Positions 15,609-23,572 of a stretch of DNA of 64,000 nt are shown one piece after another. Numbering within the stretch: position 1 is the first letter of the stretch; the number at the start of each line of letters is the position of its first letter. A program made the position numbers and the translations under genes. The notes below the pieces were generated by a model. The model was not told the DNA's origin and made no database searches. It saw only the letters and a list, made by a program, of their open reading frames with translations. The stretch spans positions 1-64,000 of the forward strand of contig CAXTNT010000001.1 in NCBI GenBank assembly GCA_964245825.1, in the 5' to 3' direction. Source of the DNA: CAJCIY01 sp964245825. GTDB lineage: Bacteria > Actinomycetota > Actinomycetes > Mycobacteriales > CAJCIY01.

Positions 15609-16522
15609 GCCACCCGCCCGTCGCGATCCGCCTCGGGCCGAAGACCGCGGCGGCCCTGGGCCTGTCGGCGTTCCTCGGGCTGGTGGCGTTCCTCTGGCCG
15701 TTCGTGCTGAGCGCGGGTGGCGTCCGCGACAGCGACGTCGCCCCGCTGATCTTCGGCGCGCTGCTGCTGCTCGTGCTGGCGGTGCTGTTCGCCCTGGTGG
15801 CGGAGGGCGGCATCGACGCCAAGGCACTCGCGATGCTCGGCGTCCTGTCCGCCCTGGACGCGGCGCTGCGCCCGCTCGGGGCGGGCACCGCGGGCATCGA
15901 GACCGTGTTCTTCCTGCTCGTGCTCGCCGGCCGCGTGTTCGGGCCAGGCTTCGGCTTCGCGCTGGGGTGCACCAGCATGTTTGCCTCGGCGATCATCACC
16001 GGCGGTGTCGGCCCGTGGCTGCCGTACCAGATGTTCGGCTGCGCCTTCGTGGGGCTGGTCGCCGGACTGCTGCCCCGCTGCGCCGGCCGGCTGGAGATCG
16101 CCCTGCTCGCGGCGTACGGGGCGATGTCGGGTCTGGTGTATGGGTTCCTGCTCAACCTGTCGTTCTGGCCGTTCTCCGTCGATCGGGGCAGCGGCACCTC
16201 GTACGTGCCGGGGGCTCCGCTGGCGGTGAACGTCCACCGCTACCTCGTCTTCGACGGGCTCACCTCGTTCGGCTGGGACACCGGCCGCGCCGTCACCAAC
16301 GTCGTCGCGATCGTGCTCGTCGGTCCGCCTGTCCTCGGTGCCCTGCGCCGGGCGGCGCGTCGGGCCCGGTTCGAGGCTCCGGTGACCTTCGTCCCGCCCT
16401 CACCGCGGCAGGCCGCAGTCCTCGCAGAGCCCGGCCCGTGGGTCGAGCCGGTAGTACAGGCAGCAGCTCCGGCGCCGGAACCCGGCCGGCAGCGGGCTGC
16501 CGGCCTCGCGCAGGGCGGGTAG
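15605..16522 (+). CDS. ECF transporter S component, predicted cobalamin-specific
   Basis: A 305-aa membrane protein with about six hydrophobic segments (AALGLSAFLGLVAFLWPF, LIFGALLLLVLAVLFALV, TVFFLLVLAGRVFGPGFGFA, LVGPPVLGALRRAARRARF). It overlaps the fused ATPase gene by 4 bases. Specificity for a corrinoid is inferred from the riboswitch and the transcobalamin-like first gene of the operon. The last 40 residues (A/P/E/G-rich) are encoded antisense to the end of the convergent FhuF-like gene and look like read-through tail rather than a conserved domain. Helices end near residue 250. Confidence 0.85.
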   Translation: MSHPPVAIRLGPKTAAALGLSAFLGLVAFLWPFVLSAGGVRDSDVAPLIFGALLLLVLAVLFALVAEGGIDAKALAMLGVLSALDAALRPLGAGTAGIETVFFLLVLAGRVFGPGFGFALGCTSMFASAIITGGVGPWLPYQMFGCAFVGLVAGLLPRCAGRLEIALLAAYGAMSGLVYGFLLNLSFWPFSVDRGSGTSYVPGAPLAVNVHRYLVFDGLTSFGWDTGRAVTNVVAIVLVGPPVLGALRRAARRARFEAPVTFVPPSPRQAAVLAEPGPWVEPVVQAAAPAPEPGRQRAAGLAQGG

Positions 16523-17053
16523 CGCCAGGACCGCGGTGGCGACCTGCGCGGCGACCGGGGCGAGCCGGCCCGCGGTCGCCACGGCGGAGGCGATGTTGCC
16601 CGACAGCAGTCCCGCGGCCAGGTGCGGCGCCAGCACGGCGCCGATCCGCTGCAGGGTCGGCAACACCGCTGCGGCGATCGCCGCGGCCGGGTCGCCGGCC
16701 ACCGTGAGCGCGCGGGGCTCGGCGAGGGCGAGGGGGACCGGCCCGTCGCGGTCCGGGCGCCAGCGCAGGGTGGTCCGGGAGAGATCCGGGACGAGCCCGG
16801 CCTGGGCGGCGGTGACCAGCGCGGGGGACAGCAGGCCGGCGGCCAGCGCGAGGTGGGTGAGCGAGCCCACGACGCGCTCCTCGACCGGATGACCGAACCG
16901 CTGCTCGGTCGCGGTCCGGGTGCGTGCCGCGTACGCGCGCAGGGCTACGTCGTCGAGCGGCGCCCAGTCCGGGCGTACCTGCAGGGTGAAGAAGGGGCCG
17001 AGGGTGGCCGCGCTCGCTAGCGCCGCCCGGAATTCGGCTCCGTCCGGCGGCAC
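16400..17053 (-). CDS. FhuF-like (2Fe-2S)-binding protein
   Basis: A 217-aa protein with the C-terminal FhuF iron-sulfur signature CCLYYRLDPRAGLCEDCGL (Cys-Cys, 10 residues, Cys-x-x-Cys), preceded by a helical body (MPPDGAEFRAALASAATL at the N-terminus). FhuF-type proteins reduce ferric siderophores in the cytoplasm to release iron. It is convergent with, and overlaps by 123 bases, the ECF S-component gene. No siderophore importer is next to it; a DtxR-type metal regulator lies 2.4 kb further on. Confidence 0.82.
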   Translation of the reverse strand: MPPDGAEFRAALASAATLGPFFTLQVRPDWAPLDDVALRAYAARTRTATEQRFGHPVEERVVGSLTHLALAAGLLSPALVTAAQAGLVPDLSRTTLRWRPDRDGPVPLALAEPRALTVAGDPAAAIAAAVLPTLQRIGAVLAPHLAAGLLSGNIASAVATAGRLAPVAAQVATAVLALPALREAGSPLPAGFRRRSCCLYYRLDPRAGLCEDCGLPR

Positions 17054-17171
17054 CGTTCCAGGCTAATGGGGGCGGTGACCAACCTTGCCGCGAGGACACC
17101 CCACGGGCCGCGGGGAGGGCGATCCGCAGGTTTACTCGTCAGCAGATCGAGGGAATTGGCCCGAATGTGCG

Positions 17172-17187
17172 TGTGACGCTTGTCACA
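17172..17187. promoter_or_regulatory. CRP-type palindromic site
   Basis: TGTGACGCTTGTCACA is a perfect match to the TGTGA-N6-TCACA consensus of CRP/GlxR-type cAMP receptor proteins, with an extra symmetric C/G pair. It lies 92 bases upstream of the MFS transporter start at 17279, within the 225-base gap between it and the divergent FhuF-like gene, so it could control either. No CRP gene is in the window. Confidence 0.6.
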
Positions 17188-17278
17188 TGGCTCGGAACGG
17201 CTCAGAGTGCCATTCGGTTCGTCGGCGGGCCCCGCCTGCGACCGGAGCTCATCCCCTCGAGTCCTGGAGACCGACGAC

Positions 17279-19423
17279 ATGACCGCCACGTTCCAGACTG
17301 CCGGCGACCGCCCGGCGCCGACCCCGGTCCAGCGGCTCTGGAACCGGCAGCTCAACCACTTCCCCAACAGCGGCGGGAGGTTGGTCTCCCTCGGCATCAT
17401 CGTGGCGACCACCGTCGTCCTGTATTACCAGCTCTACCTGTCCGGCGGGGTCGCGGTGCAGATCCTCGGCGACCTGCACATGTCGTTCCTCTACTTCGTG
17501 AACATCAGCGTGGTCGGGTACGCCCTCGGCGCGATCGCGTCCGTGCTGGCGGGTCTGGCCGACCGGTACGGCCGGGCCAACATCGTGACGGTCGGGCTGG
17601 GCCTCACCGGCGTCCTGAGCCTCGGCGTGCTGCCGCACGTACACACCGAGCTCGCGTTCGCGATCACCTACATCGCGATCGGGTTCGTCGAGGGCATCGT
17701 GCTCGTCGCGACGCCTGCCCTGATCCGCGACTTCAGCCCGCAGCTGGGCCGCGCCTCGGCGATGGGCTTCTGGACACTCGGTCCGGTGCTCGGGTCGCTG
17801 GTGGTCAGCATCATCGTGACCAACACCAGCAGCCACACCTGGGAGTGGCAGTACGGCCTGGCCGGCATCGTCGGGCTGGTGGTCTTCGCGGTGGCGTTGG
17901 TGGGGCTCCGCGAACTGGCACCCAACCTCCGCGACCAGCTCATGGTGTCGCAGAAGGACCGGGTCCTGATCGAAGCCCGCGCCAAGGGCCTGGACATCGA
18001 GTCCACCCTGCACAAGCCGTTCCGTCAGATGCTGCACCTGGACATCGTGGGATCGGCCTTCGCGATCAGCGTCTTCCTGACGATCTACTACATCGCCGTC
18101 GGCTTCTTCCCGATCTTCTTCGAGACCGTGTTCGGCTACAGCCCCTCGAAGGCCAACGGCCTGGGCAACTACTTCTGGGCCATCGACGCCGCGGCCCTGT
18201 TGATCGTCGGCATCATCTCCGACCTGGTGCGGGTCCGAAAGCCGTTCATGGTCCTGGGTGCGGTCGGCGCGATCGTGTTCACGTCGCTGTTCGCCATCGC
18301 CTCGACCCACAACAAGCCCGGCAACATGACCTCCCACGGCCACTTCGTGCTGCTGCTGGTGGGCATCGCGGTCTGCCTCGGCATCTCGTTCGCGCCGTGG
18401 ATGGCGTCGTTCACCGAGACCGTCGAGCGCCGCAACCCGGCGCTCACCGCCACCGGCCTTGCGGTGTGGGGGCTGGTCATCCGGGTGGTGATCGCGCTCA
18501 TCGTGGTCTTCCTGCCGCACGTGGTCACCAAGGTGTCGACCGTGGTGGACAAGGGCGGCGTGATTACGGCGTACGAGGGAGACACGACGCCGATCACCAC
18601 ACCGGTCGGTGCCACGACGGTCGGCAGCGTCGTCAAGGGTGTCGCCGCCAACGCCCCCGTCGTCGCCCAGGTCCAGGCGGCCGCGACGCAGTACGCCGCG
18701 CCCCTCGCGGTGTTGGGCAAGATCGACGCCACGACGTCCGCGGCACTCGGCGCCAACCCTGCCGACCCGGTCGCGGGAGCCAAGGCGGTCTCGGAGATCA
18801 GCGGCGTACCGGTGGCCGACGTGGTCGCCGTCGCCGAGGCCAAGAACGCCCTCACCGCGGGGGCTGCGCTCAGCCCGGCCACCGCAGCGGCACTGACGGC
18901 CAACCCGGCAGACCCGGCCGCGGGGGCCGCGGCCGTCAGCGAGATCGTGACCAAGCTGGGCGTGTCCCAGGCCACGGCGGTCGCCGACCTCCGGGCCTTG
19001 GCAGCCGTCCCGGCGAACATCCAGGCCGAGGCGGCCACGGTCGCCGCTGCGTCGGCCTCGTTGCTGCAGGCCTCGGCGGCTGTGCCGACCAGCGTCAAGA
19101 CGCTGCTCGGTGTGACTGCGCCACAGGCCCTGGGCGCGGCGAACTTCGCTGCGCTCAGTGCGGTCGGGACCTCCGCGGGCAATCCGCAACTGACCACGGC
19201 GCTGACCTACCTCAGCGCCCACGGAGCCGAGGTCCAGTCCGCTGTGGCCAAGAGCGCCAAGCAGTGGCAGAAATACTTCTGGGTGGGCGTGGCCGGCCAG
19301 GTGATCTTCATCCCGCTGGTGTTCCTGATGGCGGGGTTCTGGTCGCCCCGCAAGGCCCGGCAGGCCGAGCAGGAGCACGAGGAGATGGTGGCTCGGGAGA
19401 TGGCGAAACTGCAGCAGGTCTGA
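17279..19423 (+). CDS. MFS transporter with large repeat-containing extracytoplasmic insertion
   Basis: A 714-aa protein. The ATG at 17279 follows GGAGA at 8 nt. About 11 transmembrane helices lie in residues 35-415 with MFS loop motifs (GLADRYGRANIV between TM2 and TM3; ISDLVRVRKPFM in the second half). Instead of ending at about 450 aa it carries a roughly 240-residue Ala/Val-rich insertion (about 420-660) before the last helix (WVGVAGQVIFIPLVFLMAGF) and a charged tail. The insertion has two repeat units centred on ANPADP at residues 493 and 542, each followed by AGA-AVSEI. The substrate is unknown. A perfect CRP-type site lies upstream. Confidence 0.82.
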   Translation: MTATFQTAGDRPAPTPVQRLWNRQLNHFPNSGGRLVSLGIIVATTVVLYYQLYLSGGVAVQILGDLHMSFLYFVNISVVGYALGAIASVLAGLADRYGRANIVTVGLGLTGVLSLGVLPHVHTELAFAITYIAIGFVEGIVLVATPALIRDFSPQLGRASAMGFWTLGPVLGSLVVSIIVTNTSSHTWEWQYGLAGIVGLVVFAVALVGLRELAPNLRDQLMVSQKDRVLIEARAKGLDIESTLHKPFRQMLHLDIVGSAFAISVFLTIYYIAVGFFPIFFETVFGYSPSKANGLGNYFWAIDAAALLIVGIISDLVRVRKPFMVLGAVGAIVFTSLFAIASTHNKPGNMTSHGHFVLLLVGIAVCLGISFAPWMASFTETVERRNPALTATGLAVWGLVIRVVIALIVVFLPHVVTKVSTVVDKGGVITAYEGDTTPITTPVGATTVGSVVKGVAANAPVVAQVQAAATQYAAPLAVLGKIDATTSAALGANPADPVAGAKAVSEISGVPVADVVAVAEAKNALTAGAALSPATAAALTANPADPAAGAAAVSEIVTKLGVSQATAVADLRALAAVPANIQAEAATVAAASASLLQASAAVPTSVKTLLGVTAPQALGAANFAALSAVGTSAGNPQLTTALTYLSAHGAEVQSAVAKSAKQWQKYFWVGVAGQVIFIPLVFLMAGFWSPRKARQAEQEHEEMVAREMAKLQQV

Positions 19424-19438
19424 CGCGAGCTCGGTCCG

Positions 19439-20140
19439 CTACGGGACCCGCGTCAGCCGCAGCGACTCCGCCTCGGCGGGCGTGAGCCGCACCGACCCGC
19501 GGGAGGCGGTGATGGTGATGCCGTCGTGGTCGGACGCCGTCACGGTGATCGTCGTGCCGGGCATGGTGCCCGCCTCCTCGAGCTGCACCAGTCGTTCGTG
19601 CACGGCCTGCAGGTCCTCCTCCAGGCGTACGACGACAGCCGCCTCGCCGGGGGCCAGCGCTGTCAGCGACAGCAGGTCGACCGGGTCGGGGGCGGCGTGT
19701 GCCCCGGGGATCGGGTTGCCGTGCGGGCAGGTGGCGGGGTCGCCCAGGACGGCGACCAGCCGCGCCTCCAGCAGCGGCGAGATCGCGTGCTCCAGCCGGC
19801 CCGCCTCCTCGTGCACCTGGTGCCACGGCACCCCCAGCACGTCGACGAGGAGTCGCTCGGCCAGCCGATGCCGGCGGACGACGGCGCTGGCGTAGTCGCG
19901 GCCCGCTGGGGTCAGTCGCAGGGTGCGGTCGGCGGTCAGCTCCACATACCCCTCCCGCTCCAGGCGCTTCACCTGCTCGCTGACGGCCGGCGCCGAGACC
20001 CGGAGCCGCTCGACGATTCGCGCGCGCATGGCCGGGACGCCCGACTCCTCGAGGTGGAAGATCGTCTCGAGGTACTCCTCGACCGCCGGGTGGTGGGCGG
20101 CGTCGGTGACGTGGTGGGTGTGCTCCCGCGGCGTGGTCAT
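19439..20140 (-). CDS. DtxR/MntR-family metal-dependent regulator with altered ligands
   Basis: A 233-aa protein: N-terminal winged helix (AVEEYLETIFHLEESGVP, SAPAVSEQVKRLEREGYV), metal-binding and dimerisation domain (HRLAERLLVDVLG, VHEEAGRLEHAIS, CPHGNPIPG) and an SH3-like C-terminal domain. Compared with DtxR, the Met10 position reads Glu and the Cys102 position reads Gly (AGRLEH instead of ACRWEH), while His79, Glu83, His98, Glu105 and His106 are kept. That hints at Mn(II) or another metal rather than classic Fe(II) sensing. GAGGTGG lies upstream of the chosen ATG. The start is 13 bases after the PMT stop, so both are probably on one transcript. Confidence 0.85.
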   Translation of the reverse strand: MTTPREHTHHVTDAAHHPAVEEYLETIFHLEESGVPAMRARIVERLRVSAPAVSEQVKRLEREGYVELTADRTLRLTPAGRDYASAVVRRHRLAERLLVDVLGVPWHQVHEEAGRLEHAISPLLEARLVAVLGDPATCPHGNPIPGAHAAPDPVDLLSLTALAPGEAAVVVRLEEDLQAVHERLVQLEEAGTMPGTTITVTASDHDGITITASRGSVRLTPAEAESLRLTRVP

Positions 20141-20153
20141 CGCAGCCACCTCA

Positions 20154-21899
20154 TCAGATCCATCCCGAGAACCAGATGCGCCAGTGCCAGTGGTCGTACG
20201 GCAGGGTCTGCCCGGTCAGCAGCGGCAGGAAGAAGAAGAAGTTGACGGCCACCACGATCAGGTACGTGCCAACCGTGGCGCCGCCCCACCAGCGCCGCCC
20301 GACGGCCGCGCCCGGTGGGCCGAGTATCGCCCCCCCGACCATGGTGATGGCCAGCACGATGAGTGGCAGGCAGGGCAGCGCATAGAAGAAGAACATCTGC
20401 CGCGACTCGAACAACGTCCAGGGGAAGAACGTGAACGCGAAGACCACGAGGATCATCGCCGCACGCCAGTCCCGCCAGGCGAACCACAGCCCGACCACGA
20501 CGATCAGCGCGGGCAGCGCGACCCACCAGATCGCCGGCGTCCCGATGTCGAGGATCTCCGCCGCGCAGCCGCGCTGGGCGGCGCTGGTGTGGCAGCCCGC
20601 AGTGCCCTGCGGCGGCGACTCGTAGTAGAGAGCGACCGGCCGCGACAGGAAGAACCAGCTGAACGGCTTCGACAGGTACGGGTGCAGGTCGCCCGGCTGG
20701 TGCAGGGTGACCGCGTCCCGGCAGAAGTTGACGACGGGGATCGCAGTCCCGCCGCCGAGGTGGGTGTTGTCGGTGAGGTTCTTGTGGAAGTTGTAGGCGT
20801 CGCACTGGTAGCTGAGCCAGTTCTGGATCGACCCCACGAACCCGCTGCGCGAGTAGGTGACCCCGTTGGACTGGTAATTGCTGCGGTCCCAGGCCCACTG
20901 GTTGCTGGCCAGAAACCAGCCCGTCCACGTCAGGGTGTAGGTCGCGAGCGGCACGACGAGGTAGCTGGGCACCCACCCGAGCCAGTCCCGCCGGATCGTC
21001 GCGCGGACGGGCGAGGGGATCTCCGCGGTGCGCCGTGCGCCGACGTCCCAGGCGAAGGCCAGCGCGGCGAACGCCGGGATGATGTAGAGGCCGTCCCACT
21101 TGACCGCGAGGCCGGCCCCGAGGAACACGGCGGTCGCCAAGCGCCAGGGCCGCAGGCCGAGCCGCGGCCCCGGCCAGGTGCTGGCCGCCCCGGCCTCCAG
21201 TCGCGCGGCGAGCCGGCGCCGGCCCCACTCCCGGTCCAGGACCAGGCAGGCGAGCGCCACCACCTCGAAGAACATCAGGAAGATGTCGAGGATCGCGACC
21301 CGGCTCTGCACGAACTCCAGGCCGTCCAGGGCCATCAGCAGCCCGGCCATGCCGCCGAGCAGCGTGGACCCGAACATCCGCCGGGCCAGCCGTACCATGA
21401 TCACCACGGCGAGGGTGCCGGCGAGTGCCGCCGAGAAGCGCCAGCCGAACGGGTTGTTGCCGAACAGCTGGATCCCGCCCGCGATGGCCCACTTGCCCAG
21501 CGGCGGATGGACCACGAAGCCCGCCATGCTGTTGGTGCAGTCCGCCTCGACTCCGTGGTGCAGCAGGCTCAGCGAGTCGTGGTGGTAGTAGGTCTCGTCG
21601 AAGATGTCCTGGTAGTAGCGGACGCAGCCACCGGTGTCGGCGTAGGTGCCGGTCAGGTACCCGGTGTGCTTGGAGTTCTTCGGATCGACGACGTAGAGCA
21701 GCTTGCCGAGATCGTGGAAGCGCAGGTACGCGGCAAGCCCGCCGACGAGCAGGGTGACCACCCAGCCGCGGAGCCGGTCGGCCGGCAGCGGCGTCACCAG
21801 CCGCTCCGTCCAGCTCTGCCCGGGGCTGCTCTGCCCGGGGCTGATCTGACCGGGGCTGCTCGGTTCCGCCTCCGGCGGCGACGCTGCGTCGGCGGTCAC
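20154..21899 (-). CDS. Protein O-mannosyltransferase (PMT, GT39)
   Basis: A 581-aa polytopic membrane enzyme. It has the luminal-type loop with DIFDETYYHHD, the HPPLGKW motif near residue 165, and about ten further helices ending FFFFLPLLTGQTLPYDHWHW. It transfers mannose from polyprenyl-phosphate-mannose to Ser/Thr of secreted proteins at the outer face of the membrane. The GTG at 21899 is preceded by a TAGGCT hexamer 8 nt upstream and no clear ribosome site. The N-terminal tail contains a short S-P-G-Q repeat. It is divergent from rsmI, a conserved actinobacterial arrangement. The Ser/Thr/Pro-rich secreted proteins in this window are plausible substrates. Confidence 0.93.
   Translation of the reverse strand: MTADAASPPEAEPSSPGQISPGQSSPGQSWTERLVTPLPADRLRGWVVTLLVGGLAAYLRFHDLGKLLYVVDPKNSKHTGYLTGTYADTGGCVRYYQDIFDETYYHHDSLSLLHHGVEADCTNSMAGFVVHPPLGKWAIAGGIQLFGNNPFGWRFSAALAGTLAVVIMVRLARRMFGSTLLGGMAGLLMALDGLEFVQSRVAILDIFLMFFEVVALACLVLDREWGRRRLAARLEAGAASTWPGPRLGLRPWRLATAVFLGAGLAVKWDGLYIIPAFAALAFAWDVGARRTAEIPSPVRATIRRDWLGWVPSYLVVPLATYTLTWTGWFLASNQWAWDRSNYQSNGVTYSRSGFVGSIQNWLSYQCDAYNFHKNLTDNTHLGGGTAIPVVNFCRDAVTLHQPGDLHPYLSKPFSWFFLSRPVALYYESPPQGTAGCHTSAAQRGCAAEILDIGTPAIWWVALPALIVVVGLWFAWRDWRAAMILVVFAFTFFPWTLFESRQMFFFYALPCLPLIVLAITMVGGAILGPPGAAVGRRWWGGATVGTYLIVVAVNFFFFLPLLTGQTLPYDHWHWRIWFSGWI
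21814..21858 (-). repeat. Three 15-bp tandem repeats in the PMT N-terminal tail
   Basis: CTCTGCCCGGGGCTG is present twice exactly (21814-21828, 21829-21843) and once with two changes (21844-21858). In the coding frame the repeats give the S-P-G-Q-S/I units before the first membrane helix. Such a repeat can change copy number without frameshift. Confidence 0.75.
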
Positions 21900-21948
21900 G
21901 GTCCGACAGCCTAGGTGGCCGAGGGCCCCGGTCGGCGAGGATGGGCCG

Positions 21949-22776
21949 ATGCCCCTGGTGCTGTGCGGGACGCCGATCGGCGCAGCCGCCGACGCGTCAC
22001 CCCGGTTGCTCACGACCCTCGCCGACGCGGACCTCATCGCCGCCGAGGACACCCGCCGGCTGCGCTCGCTCGCGCGGCGCCTCGAGATCCCGATCGGCGG
22101 CCGGGTGCTGTCGTACTTCGCCGGGAACGAGGCCGGCCGCACCGGCGACCTGGTGGCGGCGATGCTGGCCGGCGCCACGGTGGCGCTGGTGACCGACGCC
22201 GGTATGCCGGGCGTGTCCGACCCGGGCTATCTGTTGGTACGGGCGGCGCTCGACGCGGGCGTCGTGGTGACCGTCGTACCCGGGCCGTCGGCGGTGACGG
22301 CGGCGCTCGCAGTCTCCGGCCTGCCCAGCGAGCGGTTCGTGATGGAGGGCTTCCTACCGCGGCGGCCGGGCGATCGGCGTCGGCGGCTGGCGGAGCTGGC
22401 GGACGAGCCCCGGACGCTGGTCCTGCTCGAGGCGCCGCACCGGGTCGCCGCGTCCCTGGCCGACCTGAGCGAGGCCTTCGGCGCCGGGCGGCAGGCTGCG
22501 CTCTGCCGTGAGCTGACCAAGACCTACGAGGAGGTGCTGCGCGGCCCGCTCGGGACGCTGGCCGCCGCGGCGGCCGACCGCGAGCTGCGCGGCGAGATCA
22601 CGCTCGTCGTGGCCGGTGCGCCCGCGGTGGTCGCCGGGGTGGATGCGGTCGAGCTGCGGGGGCTCGTCGACGCGCTGGTCGCCGACGGGCTCTCGCGTCG
22701 CGACGCGGTCAGCGCGGTCGCCGACGAGACAGGGGTGTCACGCAAGGCGGTGTACGCCGCGGCCACCGGCCACTGA
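21949..22776 (+). CDS. rsmI: 16S rRNA 2'-O-ribose C1402 methyltransferase
   Basis: A 275-aa tetrapyrrole-methylase-fold enzyme. N-terminal LCGTPIGAAADASPR, then AAEDTRR, VALVTDAGMPGVSDPG, VPGPSAVTAALAVSGLPS and LEAPHR are the RsmI order. It methylates the ribose of C1402 in helix 44 with SAM. It is divergent from PMT with 49 bases between the starts; GAGGAT sits 6 nt before the ATG and no Shine-Dalgarno site is obvious. The last 50 residues form a small helical domain (LSRRDAVSAVADETGVSRKA). Confidence 0.93.
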   Translation: MPLVLCGTPIGAAADASPRLLTTLADADLIAAEDTRRLRSLARRLEIPIGGRVLSYFAGNEAGRTGDLVAAMLAGATVALVTDAGMPGVSDPGYLLVRAALDAGVVVTVVPGPSAVTAALAVSGLPSERFVMEGFLPRRPGDRRRRLAELADEPRTLVLLEAPHRVAASLADLSEAFGAGRQAALCRELTKTYEEVLRGPLGTLAAAAADRELRGEITLVVAGAPAVVAGVDAVELRGLVDALVADGLSRRDAVSAVADETGVSRKAVYAAATGH

Positions 22777-22796
22777 CCTCGGCTGCGGGGCACGGC

Positions 22797-23534
22797 TCAG
22801 AGCGGGTGGTGCATCCAGACGTTCGGCTCGACGTACACGGCGTGGTCGTGCTCCACGCTGACGTGCACGGGGTTCAGCCCGCCCGGCACCACGAGGTCGC
22901 CGTCGGTGTCGAACGGCAGCCCGGTCCACGCCCGCCAGTCCGCGAGTGTGCCGGGGATCGTCATCGCCGCCGGGCAGACCTTGACGATCCGGGCCCCCAG
23001 CCGGACGTGCACGCGCAGCCACGGGTCGGCGGGGAGCCCGTCCGCGCGGGTGCGGGCGGCGTACTCGGTCATCGGGGTCAACGGTTCGGCGGCCTTGCCC
23101 GTCGGGCGCACCGGACCGAACAGGTCACCGATGCCCAGAGCGCGGACGTTTCCGCGGGCAGCATCGAGGAGCCGGGGAGACAGGCCGCGGCCCTGGTACG
23201 CCGGGGCGACCCGCGCCTCTATCAGGGATACCGCGTTGGGCGGGCTTCCCGCGGCGTGGTCGGCGAAGGCCCGTTCGAAGATCGCGTCCCAGCCGCGGTC
23301 GGGCAGGTCGTCGTCCGTCCCGGCCCAGACGAACGGCACCGCGTGTACCCGCGCGACCGGCATGCCGCCGTCCAGAGCGATCAGCTGACAGGCCGGGAAG
23401 GTCGTGGACATCCGCGGCCAGAACTGCCCGGCGACCGGGTCGTGGTTCATGAACTCGGGCCAGCTGCTCGGCACCTCGTGGATGGCGTCGGCCAGGTCCG
23501 GGCGCTGCCCGAGCGACATGATCTGCAGCTCCAC
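22797..23534 (-). CDS. GNAT-fold acetyltransferase-like protein
   Basis: A 245-aa protein. The acetyl-CoA motif is VAPAYQGRGLSPRLLDAARG (residues about 107-126), preceded by a beta strand AVSLIEARV and followed by GIGDLFGPVRPTGKA. It is longer than a minimal GNAT domain, with a C-terminal part rich in His/Val/Asn (NPVHVSVEHDHAVYVEPN). Starts with GTG at 23534. Convergent with rsmI. The substrate is not predictable from the sequence. Confidence 0.72.
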   Translation of the reverse strand: MELQIMSLGQRPDLADAIHEVPSSWPEFMNHDPVAGQFWPRMSTTFPACQLIALDGGMPVARVHAVPFVWAGTDDDLPDRGWDAIFERAFADHAAGSPPNAVSLIEARVAPAYQGRGLSPRLLDAARGNVRALGIGDLFGPVRPTGKAAEPLTPMTEYAARTRADGLPADPWLRVHVRLGARIVKVCPAAMTIPGTLADWRAWTGLPFDTDGDLVVPGGLNPVHVSVEHDHAVYVEPNVWMHHPL

Positions 23535-23572
23535 GGGCTGGACCCTCCCACGACGAGGGGCGGCGGTCGGGC

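Noticed and set aside
17249..19378. 709-codon minus-strand open frame opposite the MFS gene
   Set aside because: The composition is His/Asp/Arg-rich with no domain and no ribosome site. The plus strand has clear membrane helices and MFS motifs.
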